DNA from: Clostridiales bacterium
Lineage (GTDB): Bacteria; Bacillota; Clostridia; Christensenellales; CAG-314
DNA: 49,398 bases
Direction of reading: 5' to 3'
Assembly (NCBI GenBank): GCA_022508325.1
Contig: JAFLVL010000004.1
Coordinates: 1 to 49,398 of the forward strand
Both the position numbers and the translations under genes were made by a program. The notes beneath the pieces are model-generated. The model worked only from the letters and a program-made list of their open reading frames with translations, made no database searches and was not told the origin of the DNA. This document shows positions 36,594 to 43,253 of this stretch, piece after piece. The first letter of the stretch is position 1. Each line of letters starts with the position of its first letter.

Positions 36594-37187
36594 CTATCTT
36601 CTGCGCTTTTTATCGCTGCGATAGACGAAATTAAGTGTTTTGCGGGGCGCGTTGGGGCTATTCAGAATATTGTTTTGCTGAATGGGCGTGATTACAATGT
36701 GGCGCGCCGAGCCTTGCCCCTCGCTTTGGGTTGTTACGTGTTGGCTGTTTTGCAAAGCGGTGTGAATAACGCGTCTTTCGTAGGGGTTCATCGGTTCCAG
36801 CTTGTGCTCGCGACCTGTACGCTTGACCTTTAATTCGAGGTTGTGTGCGAGCTTTTGCAACGCCTTTTCGCGTTTTGCCCTGTACCCTTCTGCGTCGAGA
36901 TTGACGCGCTTAAATTCCGAGTGACCGCCGTTCAATATCAAACTGCAAAGATATTGTAATGCGTCCAAAGTTTCTCCGCGGTATCCGATGGCACCTGAAG
37001 CGTCGTCGCCGACAATGTTCAATGCGACTGCGTCGCCAACTTCATTTACCTCAACTTGGCAGGAAAGTCCCATTTTTGAAAGCAAATTTTGCAAAAAATC
37101 TTGCATTTTCTGTGGCTCTGAGAGCTCAACAACCGCAGTTTCGGTCACTTCGGTGACTTCAACTTCGGTATTTTTCTTTTTTCTCAT
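36594..37187 (-). CDS. RNA-binding protein Jag/KhpB (KH-R3H)
   Basis: The 197-residue protein has a KH-type domain (residues about 35-115, VALNIVGDDASGAIGYRGETLDAL-type segment) and a C-terminal R3H domain (EPMNPYERRVIHTAL, the R...H pair). It lies directly after yidC, the usual place of Jag/KhpB, which binds RNA and influences cell division in related bacteria. The Jag N-terminal domain is replaced by a short acidic Glu/Val/Thr-rich segment. The ATG follows the yidC stop by four bases, and its ribosome site is inside yidC's last codons. Confidence 0.9.
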   Translation of the reverse strand: MRKKKNTEVEVTEVTETAVVELSEPQKMQDFLQNLLSKMGLSCQVEVNEVGDAVALNIVGDDASGAIGYRGETLDALQYLCSLILNGGHSEFKRVNLDAEGYRAKREKALQKLAHNLELKVKRTGREHKLEPMNPYERRVIHTALQNSQHVTTQSEGQGSARHIVITPIQQNNILNSPNAPRKTLNFVYRSDKKRRR

Positions 37188-37191
37188 ATCG

Positions 37192-38475
37192 TTACCTCAT
37201 ATAGCTTGCCTTGGAAGAATTGCTCTTTTGCTCTTCCTTGTCAAGCATTTTCAATACGAACTTTTCTACCGGTATGCGAAGAACTATGGTGGTAAGAATG
37301 GAGATAGTAGAGTTGACCACCATGTATATTGCGAACGCGCCGGTGTAGATAAAGCCGAAATATGCCATCATAAGCGGCATCAGTATCATTGTCATTTTGT
37401 TGGTTGCTGCTTGCTGTTGATTTTGCTGTACAGTCTCGCCCTTACGGTTCTTGCGCTCCAAGCGTTGCAAAATGAACTGAGAGGCGAACGACAAACCTAT
37501 AGACAGGAAGGGCAGAATCATCAAGCCGTTCCAGTTACCGTTGTTGCCGTAGCCGCCCATTGCAAGCACTGCGCCACGAATGGTATTGTAAGTTACCTCA
37601 ATACCTTTGTAGTCACTAACGTCTATTCCCGACGAAGAGAATCCGCCACCGGCGAACACGCCGCCGCTATACGGTTGCATAATGGTTGCCCATGTGTCGG
37701 GTTGCCAAACGTTCTGAATCCACAACCAGCTTTCGTGGTTGTTGACGTACCAATCCTGTACAGCCTCCAACGCTTTGCTCTCGTATTCCGAGCAGAGTGT
37801 CGGGTTTACCATTTTCGCGCCGCTTATAATATCCGTTTGCGCATTGAGTATGTTTTTGGTACTTTCGGATTTTTTCGCCTCTTCATACTTAATAAAGACG
37901 TTCTCGTATCCTTCCCTGCTCTCGATTTGCGTGATTAACTCGTCGTTTTCCATAATTTGCTCAACGAACGTATCGTGGTAAGTATACGACAGGCTCTGGA
38001 AGGACGTGATACTGGAGTAAGTGGAGTAGTTCCTGAGTCCGCCGAACACTATGAAGAATATGACCATCGAGATTATCATAGGCAAACACATAGAAGCCAT
38101 GGAGTAGCCCTGTTTTTTGTAGAGCTTTTGCTTTTCTTCGTTTGCGCGTTGAGTATTTGCGCCAAACCGCTTGTCGATAGCCTCTACGAGCGGTTGGATT
38201 CTTTGCATTTTCAGCGAGCTTTTGCGCGAAGAATAGCGTTGCCAGAAGTCCAAAGGCAACATGAGTATCTTCAAAAACACGGTGAAAACTACAACCGTCC
38301 AACCGTAATTGCCTATCCACTTGTGCATAACGTACACAAGCTTGCCGATAATCCCCAGATCGTCTTTGGAGTAGTCAAAAAAGTTAGCTGAGCTTCTGTT
38401 ACAGCTACTTAGCACTCCCAAGCACAACGCCGCAAGCGCAATAAGCAATACGACGCTAAGTATTCTTTTTTTCAT
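37192..38475 (-). CDS. yidC: membrane protein insertase YidC/OxaA with large extracytoplasmic insert
   Basis: It inserts and folds membrane proteins. The N-terminus has a lipoprotein signal with LSSC (Cys 25), usual for Gram-positive YidC. TM segments include YGWTVVVFTVFLKILMLPLD and a second near 125-145, and a late helical pair (WNGLMILPFLSIGLSFASQF, MTMILMPLMMAYFGFIYTGA). At 427 residues it is far longer than the 260-290 usual in Bacillota; the excess is a hydrophilic, acidic then Gly-rich segment of about 150 residues after the second helix. GGAG precedes ATG 38475. Confidence 0.94.
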   Translation of the reverse strand: MKKRILSVVLLIALAALCLGVLSSCNRSSANFFDYSKDDLGIIGKLVYVMHKWIGNYGWTVVVFTVFLKILMLPLDFWQRYSSRKSSLKMQRIQPLVEAIDKRFGANTQRANEEKQKLYKKQGYSMASMCLPMIISMVIFFIVFGGLRNYSTYSSITSFQSLSYTYHDTFVEQIMENDELITQIESREGYENVFIKYEEAKKSESTKNILNAQTDIISGAKMVNPTLCSEYESKALEAVQDWYVNNHESWLWIQNVWQPDTWATIMQPYSGGVFAGGGFSSSGIDVSDYKGIEVTYNTIRGAVLAMGGYGNNGNWNGLMILPFLSIGLSFASQFILQRLERKNRKGETVQQNQQQAATNKMTMILMPLMMAYFGFIYTGAFAIYMVVNSTISILTTIVLRIPVEKFVLKMLDKEEQKSNSSKASYMR

Positions 38476-38494
38476 TGTTTCTCCTGTTAACTAC

Positions 38495-38740
38495 CTATAC
38501 GTGCCACTTCGCGTTGCCTTTTAGGTTCATAGGCACCGGGTCGAAACCGCCCTTTCCCCAAGGCGCGCAACGGCAGAGTCGTTTGAGCGTCAGCCAACTG
38601 CCTGCAAAAAATCCGTGCTTTGTATACGCTTCCATGCTGTATACCGAGCAACTCGGGCTGTAAATACAGGTTTTGCCGCCCTTCCATTTGGAAACGGTGG
38701 CCTTGTATAGCTTAAGTAGGGCAATAGCCAAGTATTTCAT
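38495..38740 (-). CDS. yidD: membrane protein insertion efficiency factor YidD
   Basis: The 81 residues contain the family core YSPSCSVYSMEAYTKHG and LTLKRLCRCAPWGKGGFDPV, with an amphipathic N-terminus (LAIALLKLYKATVS). YidD helps YidC. Its ATG overlaps the rnpA stop by four bases (ATGA), and it ends 19 bases before yidC. Order rpmH-rnpA-yidD-yidC-jag is standard. Confidence 0.96.
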   Translation of the reverse strand: MKYLAIALLKLYKATVSKWKGGKTCIYSPSCSVYSMEAYTKHGFFAGSWLTLKRLCRCAPWGKGGFDPVPMNLKGNAKWHV

Positions 38741-39069
38741 TGCAACAGCCCCGCCTTTTCAAACAGCTTTTGAACGCTCGCCACAATCTCGTCGTATCGG
38801 TACTCCTCGTGACGCCGCGGAATAAAAACAGCGTTGAACCCCTCTTTTACGTTGGGCATAAGCGTAGATACCGCCGCTTTCAGCTGTCGCCTTATGCGAT
38901 TGCGCTGTACCGCCTTGCCATATTTTTTGCTGACGGAAAAGCCAACCTTGCTTTGCTTGTTGTTGCTTGCGCAGTAGAGCAATATGAAGTTTTTGTCTGC
39001 AACGCTTGACGCGTGTTTGTACACGTAGTTGTATTGGTAGTTTTTTTTAAGTCTGTAGATAGACTTCAA
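38737..39069 (-). CDS. rnpA: ribonuclease P protein component
   Basis: RnpA binds RNase P RNA for tRNA 5' processing. The 110 residues show RLKKNYQYNYVYKHA and the RNR signature GKAVQRNRIRRQLKAA; VGFSVSKKYG is also typical. The start codon is TTG 39069 with AGG eight bases before it, 12 bases after the rpmH stop. Confidence 0.96.
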   Translation of the reverse strand: MKSIYRLKKNYQYNYVYKHASSVADKNFILLYCASNNKQSKVGFSVSKKYGKAVQRNRIRRQLKAAVSTLMPNVKEGFNAVFIPRRHEEYRYDEIVASVQKLFEKAGLLQ

Positions 39070-39081
39070 AGCGACGACCTG

Positions 39082-39216
39082 TTATGCGGACAGCTTATGA
39101 CGACCCTTGTTTCTGCGTCTGGCAAGTGTTCTTCTGCCACCGGTGGTCTTCATTCTTGCGCGGAATCCGTGTACCTTGCTTCTTTGTCTTTTCTTGGGTT
39201 GGTAAGTTCTTTTCAT
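39082..39216 (-). CDS. rpmH: 50S ribosomal protein L34
   Basis: The reverse strand encodes 44 residues beginning [20 protein letters not shown], with [19 protein letters not shown], an unmistakable L34. An AAGGAGAA ribosome site lies before the ATG (39216). First gene of the rpmH-rnpA-yidD-yidC-jag block. Confidence 0.98.
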   Translation of the reverse strand: MKRTYQPKKRQRSKVHGFRARMKTTGGRRTLARRRNKGRHKLSA

Positions 39217-39361
39217 TTCGTTCTCCTTTTTGGGGTCGCGCCGCCACTGTCGTGGGGCATTGTTTTTGCGTGCAAAGTTATTTGCTTTTCATTGCTAATT
39301 ACGTATGCACAGCCTGCCTAAATGCGCGCATAATTCCCATAATAATATAATTAACTCGTAT

Positions 39362-39390
39362 ATTTTAACAAAGTATGGAAGTAAAGTCAA
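39362..39390 (-). promoter_or_regulatory. promoter of rpmH-rnpA-yidD-yidC-jag
   Basis: Reverse strand TTGACT (39390-39385), 17 bases, TAAAAT (39367-39362) with an extended TGt; same design as the ftsH promoter. Confidence 0.8.
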
Positions 39391-39460
39391 GTGTTTGGAG
39401 TTAGTCCGTCTAGCGCGCTAAATATTAGTTAAAATTGACGCTCCATTATTCGAAAACACG

Positions 39461-39480
39461 ACATGGGGTGGCGATTTTTG
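39461..39480 (-). repeat. ACCCCAT motif copy (reverse)
   Basis: Reverse strand AAAAATCGCCACCCCATGTC; intergenic. Confidence 0.6.
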
Positions 39481-39550
39481 CAAATTTTGCTAATTATAAT
39501 ATTCGTATATCATAAGTGCGAGTTTTTTAGCAATTTTTGGCGAAAAATGC

Positions 39551-39570
39551 GATATGGGGTGAAAATTTTT
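39551..39570 (-). repeat. ACCCCAT motif copy (reverse)
   Basis: Reverse strand AAAAATTTTCACCCCATATC, followed by GCATTTTTCG as at 32290. Confidence 0.6.
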
Positions 39571-39625
39571 GATATTTTATTAGCAAAGAAATGTGGATTT
39601 TCAATTATTTATTTGCGACAAACCA

Positions 39626-39689
39626 TCGCTGTAAGGCGTATACGCTCCCAATAATAGCCCCACACGCGAGGTGGCGTCCGCGGCGAGCG
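39626..39689 (-). repeat. R2 repeat copy a
   Basis: Reverse strand CGCTCGCCGCGGACGCCACC ... ACGCCTTACAGCGA, with ends CGCTCGCC and GGCGA-like arms. Upstream of the deoD promoter. Confidence 0.6.
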
Positions 39690-39715
39690 GTACGAAAGCA
39701 TCAGCAATTTCGGTA

Positions 39716-39744
39716 TTGACATTAGCGTTTTTTCAATTTATAAT
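39716..39744 (+). promoter_or_regulatory. consensus promoter of deoD
   Basis: TTGACA (39716-39721), exactly 17 bases, TATAAT (39739-39744): a full consensus sigma-A promoter. Confidence 0.9.
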
Positions 39745-39779
39745 TATGCTAACGAATATAAACACAAGGAGGCAATATT

Positions 39780-40484
39780 ATGCCAATACCTACCCCTCAC
39801 ATTTCAGCAAAAGAAGGCGATTTCGCTAAAACCGTGCTTATGCCGGGTGATCCGCTTCGCGCTAAGTACATTGCCGAGCATTATTTGACCGACGCAGTTC
39901 TCGTAAATAATGTGCGCGGCGTCCAAGGCTACACAGGCTACTACAACGGCAAACGCGTGTCCGTCATGGCTAGCGGAATGGGCATTCCTTCAATCGGAAT
40001 TTACAGCTATGAGCTGTTCAACTTCTACGGCGTGGAGAATATCATTCGCATAGGCTCCGCTGGCGCAATTCACCCCGATTTGAAGCTGAGAAACCTCGTT
40101 TTCGGTCAAGGCTCATGCACCAACAGCAACTACGCCGCTCAATTCGGTATGCCGGGTACCATCGCCCCCATTTGTTCGTTTGAACTGTTGGAAAAAGCCG
40201 TAAAAACCGCTAAAAAACTCAAATACACCTACAAAGTCGGCAATATTTTGGCTTCAGACACTTTCTATGATGACGGTGGCAGCTCGGCAGTTTGGAGCAA
40301 AATGGGAGTACTCGCTGTCGAAATGGAAAGCGCAGCCCTCTACCTCAACGCCGCTCGCGCAGGCAAGAACGCGCTCTGTATTTGCACAATCTCCGACCAT
40401 CTTCTGACAGGAGAAGAGCTCTCATCCGACGAAAGACAAAACTCTTTCAATGAAATGATGATTTTGGCATTAGAAATAGCATAG
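39780..40484 (+). CDS. deoD: purine-nucleoside phosphorylase, DeoD type
   Basis: It cleaves purine (deoxy)nucleosides with phosphate for salvage. The 234 residues show VLMPGDPLRAKYIAEHYL, GMGIPSIGIYSYEL, RIGSAGAI, the substrate loop VEMESAALY, and SDHLLTGEELSSDER with the general acid Asp. The length is that of hexameric DeoD. AAGGAGG is well placed before ATG 39780. A consensus promoter and a downstream hairpin make it a single-gene unit. Confidence 0.97.
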   Translation: MPIPTPHISAKEGDFAKTVLMPGDPLRAKYIAEHYLTDAVLVNNVRGVQGYTGYYNGKRVSVMASGMGIPSIGIYSYELFNFYGVENIIRIGSAGAIHPDLKLRNLVFGQGSCTNSNYAAQFGMPGTIAPICSFELLEKAVKTAKKLKYTYKVGNILASDTFYDDGGSSAVWSKMGVLAVEMESAALYLNAARAGKNALCICTISDHLLTGEELSSDERQNSFNEMMILALEIA

Positions 40485-40498
40485 TGTTTTTTTTGGGT

Positions 40499-40540
40499 CG
40501 CTCGCCACTCAGGCGACTAATTTCCACGCTTTACGGCGAG
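40499..40540 (+). repeat. R2 repeat copy b (short form)
   Basis: CGCTCGCCACTCAGGCGACT ... CGCTTTACGGCGAG, 14 bases after the deoD stop. It lacks the central CCTCGTCGG part found in copies c and d. Confidence 0.6.
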
Positions 40541-40565
40541 TATAAATTACCGATAAATAAATTTC

Positions 40566-40608
40566 ACCTCAAAGGTTTCGTAAAAAACGTTGCTTTTGGG
40601 GTTTTTAT
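40566..40608 (+). terminator. terminator of deoD
   Basis: ACCTCAAAGG pairs with CTTTTGGGGT (two G-U pairs) around a 17-base loop, then TTTTATTTT. Confidence 0.65.
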
Positions 40609-40650
40609 TTTGATTGACACTAACAATACTATAAATTCACTCCATTTGTA

Positions 40651-40679
40651 TTGCAATTTGTATAAAAATATTGTATAAT
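40651..40679 (+). promoter_or_regulatory. probable distal promoter of dnaN
   Basis: TTGCAA (40651-40656), 17 bases, TATAAT (40674-40679). It would give a leader of about 330 bases. The same -35 (TTGCAA) is used by dnaA. Confidence 0.6.
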
Positions 40680-40722
40680 TATTATAATTGCAGATAGTAC
40701 GCGTGGATTAGTTGACCGAAAA

Positions 40723-40785
40723 TCGCCGTACGGCGGAAGTATTTTCCTAATCGCCCAGCCGACGAGGCTGCCTCCGCGGCGAGCG
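40723..40785 (-). repeat. R2 repeat copy c
   Basis: Reverse strand CGCTCGCCGCGGAGGCAGCC, then TCGTCGGCTGGGCGATTA, ... CGCCGTACGGCGA. Confidence 0.65.
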
Positions 40786-40791
40786 GGAGGC

Positions 40792-40844
40792 GAATCCACA
40801 AAAGATCCACATTTTCATGGGAAAACTTCCATGACTTATCCACA
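40792..40844 (+). promoter_or_regulatory. DnaA-box cluster upstream of dnaN
   Basis: TTATCCACA (40836-40844) is an exact DnaA box. AGATCCACA (40803-40811) and GAATCCACA (40792-40800) differ at two positions. All three point the same way. Confidence 0.55.
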
Positions 40845-40872
40845 AGAATTATTTTAAACATAGCACAAAATG

Positions 40873-40899
40873 TTGGTGGTATGCCTGACATACCACCAA
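40873..40899. repeat. 11-bp perfect hairpin in the dnaN leader
   Basis: TTGGTGGTATG / CATACCACCAA with a 5-base loop CCTGA and no T run after it. Could be an operator or an RNA structure. Confidence 0.6.
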
Positions 40900-41015
40900 G
40901 ATATAGAAAACCACAAGGAAAAAACCACAAATTCACGTCGCCTAATACAAGTACTACTCAATAGAAGGGTAGTAGTTGTATGGGGCACGAGCAACAAATC
41001 AAAGGAGAATTTGGT

Positions 41016-42122
41016 ATGAAGATTATCGTAAACAGTCTGGATCTCAACGATGCAGTGACGAAGGTGTCTAAGGCTCTGTCTGTAAAAGACGTTGCACCTG
41101 TATTGGAATGCATCAAGATTACCGCTGACAACGACAAGCTGACGCTCTACGCTACGGACAAGGACCTTGCTATCGAGCGTACGATTGACGCGAACGTAAT
41201 AGTTGGCGGCGCGTTTCTCGTTCCGGGACGCATTTTCGGCGATTATATTCGCAATATTGCCGACAAAGGCAGCGATATCTCCCTTGAAATGGTGGACGAG
41301 AACCGCTTGCTAGTCAGTTCGCAGAGCAGCGAATGTAATATTGGCACTTTGGACGTAGAGGACTACCCCGAGATTGAGAGTATAAGCGGCAGCAATTACT
41401 TTGCAATTCAGGAGACCAACCTTCGTGAGATAATCTCTAACGTCATTTTCTCCGTAGCCACCGACGACAGCAGACCGATGCTACGCGGAGTGTACTTTGA
41501 GGCAAAGGATTACACTCTTTCGGCTGTTGCTACCGACGGATACCGCTTTGCAATGAGCAAAAAGGTGCTTGAAGAGCGCGTAGATGAGATTACTGCAACC
41601 ATTCCGTCAAGAAGTCTTTCCGAACTGTCTAAGCTACTCTCTGACTCGGACAATATTTTGAAGGTTTACATTGAGAATAACTACCTGCTCGTTTGCATGG
41701 AAGGTACAAAGCTGTTCACGCGACTGCTTGCAGGTTCGTACATAAAGTACGACAATATAGTTCCGAGAGAATTCCTGTCAACGTTACTTGTCAACAAAGA
41801 GACCTTTGAACGCGCGTTGAACACCGCTTCAATTATGTCGCGTAGCGAGAAGAATAACCTCGTCGTACTCGACATTGAAGAATACAACATGAACATTTCC
41901 TCGACAAGCCAATACGGTACGGCGAGAGAAAATATCACAATTTCCCTTTCAGGCAAGGACGTGCGTTGCGCGTACAACTCCAAGTACCTCAACGACTGCC
42001 TTAAGGTAATCAACGCCGAAACTATCAAGTTGGAATTTGCGCAACACAACAGCTGTGTAATCACCATCAAAGACAGCGACGAAGTGTTGTACTTCATTTT
42101 GCCTGTAAAACAAATTGTATAG
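41016..42122 (+). CDS. dnaN: DNA polymerase III beta subunit (sliding clamp)
   Basis: The clamp holds polymerase and repair partners on DNA. The 368 residues form three repeated clamp domains; recognisable parts are VSKALSVKDVAPVLECIKI near the N-terminus, RPMLRGVYFE in the centre and the C-terminal YFILPVKQI (the PVK/R ligand-binding end). ATG 41016 is preferred over an in-frame start 12 codons earlier because AAAGGAG lies eight bases before it. It does not follow dnaA here: dnaA is 3.3 kb downstream. An R1 repeat starts at the base after the stop. Confidence 0.97.
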   Translation: MKIIVNSLDLNDAVTKVSKALSVKDVAPVLECIKITADNDKLTLYATDKDLAIERTIDANVIVGGAFLVPGRIFGDYIRNIADKGSDISLEMVDENRLLVSSQSSECNIGTLDVEDYPEIESISGSNYFAIQETNLREIISNVIFSVATDDSRPMLRGVYFEAKDYTLSAVATDGYRFAMSKKVLEERVDEITATIPSRSLSELSKLLSDSDNILKVYIENNYLLVCMEGTKLFTRLLAGSYIKYDNIVPREFLSTLLVNKETFERALNTASIMSRSEKNNLVVLDIEEYNMNISSTSQYGTARENITISLSGKDVRCAYNSKYLNDCLKVINAETIKLEFAQHNSCVITIKDSDEVLYFILPVKQIV

Positions 42123-42183
42123 CGGCTCGGGTATTCGTGTGTGCTTCGAGCTACGCTAGGCGCACCAGCCGAACACCCTCGCC
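42123..42183 (+). repeat. R1 repeat copy b, directly after dnaN
   Basis: CGGCTCGGGTATTCGTGTG ... GAGCTACGCTAGGCGCACC ... CGAACACCCTCGCC. Arms GGGT-A-TTCG / CGAA-C-ACCC pair, with GGC/GCC outside. Confidence 0.85.
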
Positions 42184-42277
42184 TACATAAGAATATGGCA
42201 GTAAGACAATTTGAGGTGTAATCAGCCGAATACCCACGACCCTGTCTCGCTACGCTCGTAATTTAAAAAAACATGAT

Positions 42278-42319
42278 AAAAAAACAACCTTGTATTTAAA
42301 ATTGCAGGGTTGTTTTTTT
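42278..42319 (+). terminator. terminator of dnaN
   Basis: AAAACAACCTTG / CAGGGTTGTTTT (one G-U) around a 12-base loop, then a T run. Confidence 0.85.
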
Positions 42320-42403
42320 CGTATTTATAAAATTACTTGCACTGATATAGTGAAAATATTATAAATTTTATAAAATATTTAATAGTTTTATAATCACTAG
42401 CAT

Positions 42404-42466
42404 TCGCCGACAGGCGTATTGTTACACTTAGTCGCCTAGCCGACGAGGTAGTCCAAGCGGCGAGCG
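42404..42466 (-). repeat. R2 repeat copy d, after rbr
   Basis: Reverse strand CGCTCGCCGCTTGGACTACC, TCGTCGGCTAGGCGACTA ... CGCCTGTCGGCGA; starts 18 bases after the rbr stop. It shares TCGTCGGCT.GGCGA.TA with copy c. Confidence 0.65.
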
Positions 42467-42484
42467 TATAATAGTCTCTATCTA

Positions 42485-43081
42485 TTATTTGGAAATACTG
42501 ACAAGATGCAGTAGTGCCGTGCCTTGTTTCGCTCCGCAGAGAGGGCAGGTGTCCCAACACTCTTTGCCGACCGTGGTATGTCCGCAACCCGAGCAGGTCC
42601 AGACGACTTCTTTCTTTTTCTTGTATAGACTGCCGTCTTTCATTTGCTGATACAGCTCTTTGAATATTGCCTCATGCTGAATTTCCACCTTTGCCGTCAT
42701 GTCGAAGAGGTCGGCAATATCAGTAAAGCCCTCTTGGCGCGCTGTTTCCGCCGCAGGAATGTAGATTTCATGCGCTTCCACGTGTTCATCGTCGGCGGCG
42801 AATTTGAGATTGTCGAGGATTTCCCACTTTTCCTTGAATGGGAATCCGCCGGCTATATCAATGTTGTCGATAGGCTTTGTGGACGCCTTTTGCAGGAACG
42901 TGTAGAACATACGGGCGTGGTTGAATTCTTGATAGGCTATGCTGTCTACGATTTCCGCCATAGTCTTGTAGCCGTTGTAACGCATACCGTATTCCATAAA
43001 TTCGTATCGCGTGCGCGCCTGACACTCGGCGGCGAAGGCTTTTGCAAGGTTTAGATACGTTTGACTGTCTATAAGCTTCAT
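42485..43081 (-). CDS. rubrerythrin
   Basis: A peroxide-reducing non-haem iron protein of anaerobes. Residues 1-150 form the ferritin-like diiron domain with ligand Glu and His in EFMEYGMRY, EFNHARMF, EAHEIYIPA and KVEIQHEAIF. The C-terminal rubredoxin domain has WTCSGCGHTT and CPLCGA (two CxxC pairs). The 198 residues match classical rubrerythrin. AAGGAG precedes ATG 43081. It supports an anaerobic lifestyle. It sits between dnaN and dnaA with no functional link to replication. Confidence 0.96.
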   Translation of the reverse strand: MKLIDSQTYLNLAKAFAAECQARTRYEFMEYGMRYNGYKTMAEIVDSIAYQEFNHARMFYTFLQKASTKPIDNIDIAGGFPFKEKWEILDNLKFAADDEHVEAHEIYIPAAETARQEGFTDIADLFDMTAKVEIQHEAIFKELYQQMKDGSLYKKKKEVVWTCSGCGHTTVGKECWDTCPLCGAKQGTALLHLVSISK

Positions 43082-43141
43082 ATAAAACTCCTTTTTTGCA
43101 AAATTATTGCCGCATTTGAGGTGTTTTATACTCTTTGTTCA

Positions 43142-43186
43142 CTAGCCGCGGTGGCGACTAGGGAGAGTTTTGCGCCTTACGGCTAG
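43142..43186 (+). repeat. R2 repeat copy e
   Basis: CTAGCCGCGGTGGCGACTAG ... GCGCCTTACGGCTAG. The arm change CTcGCC to CTaGCC is matched by GGCgAG to GGCtAG on the other side, a compensating change. Confidence 0.65.
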
Positions 43187-43253
43187 GTAGTATTTGACAG
43201 ATATTGTATATAATGATAGAATTAATCTACTTTAATATAGGAAATTACAAGCA

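Larger units (their letters stand above)
39217..39779. other. rpmH-deoD divergent intergenic region
   Basis: It contains the rpmH promoter and about 140 bases of rpmH leader, two reverse ACCCCAT motifs (39461, 39551), R2 copy a (39626-39689) and the consensus deoD promoter. No DnaA box of the form TTATCCACA was found. No gene is seen. Confidence 0.7.
40485..41015. other. deoD-dnaN intergenic region, candidate origin or dnaN leader
   Basis: In order: R2 copy b, the deoD terminator, promoter TTGCAA-17-TATAAT (40651), R2 copy c, three DnaA-box-like sites (40792-40844), an 11-bp perfect hairpin (40873-40899) and a second near-perfect hairpin (about 40948-40979) just before the dnaN ribosome site. 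No gene is supported. Confidence 0.65.
42184..42484. other. dnaN-rbr convergent interval
   Basis: After R1 copy b comes a stretch with R1-like pieces in the reverse sense (CCGAATACCC, about 42210-42260, and CTCGCTACGCTCG), then the dnaN terminator, then R2 copy d before the rbr stop. No gene. Confidence 0.6.

Noticed and set aside
40484-40678. 64-codon forward frame after deoD
   Set aside because: It runs through R2 copy b and the deoD terminator, with no ribosome site.
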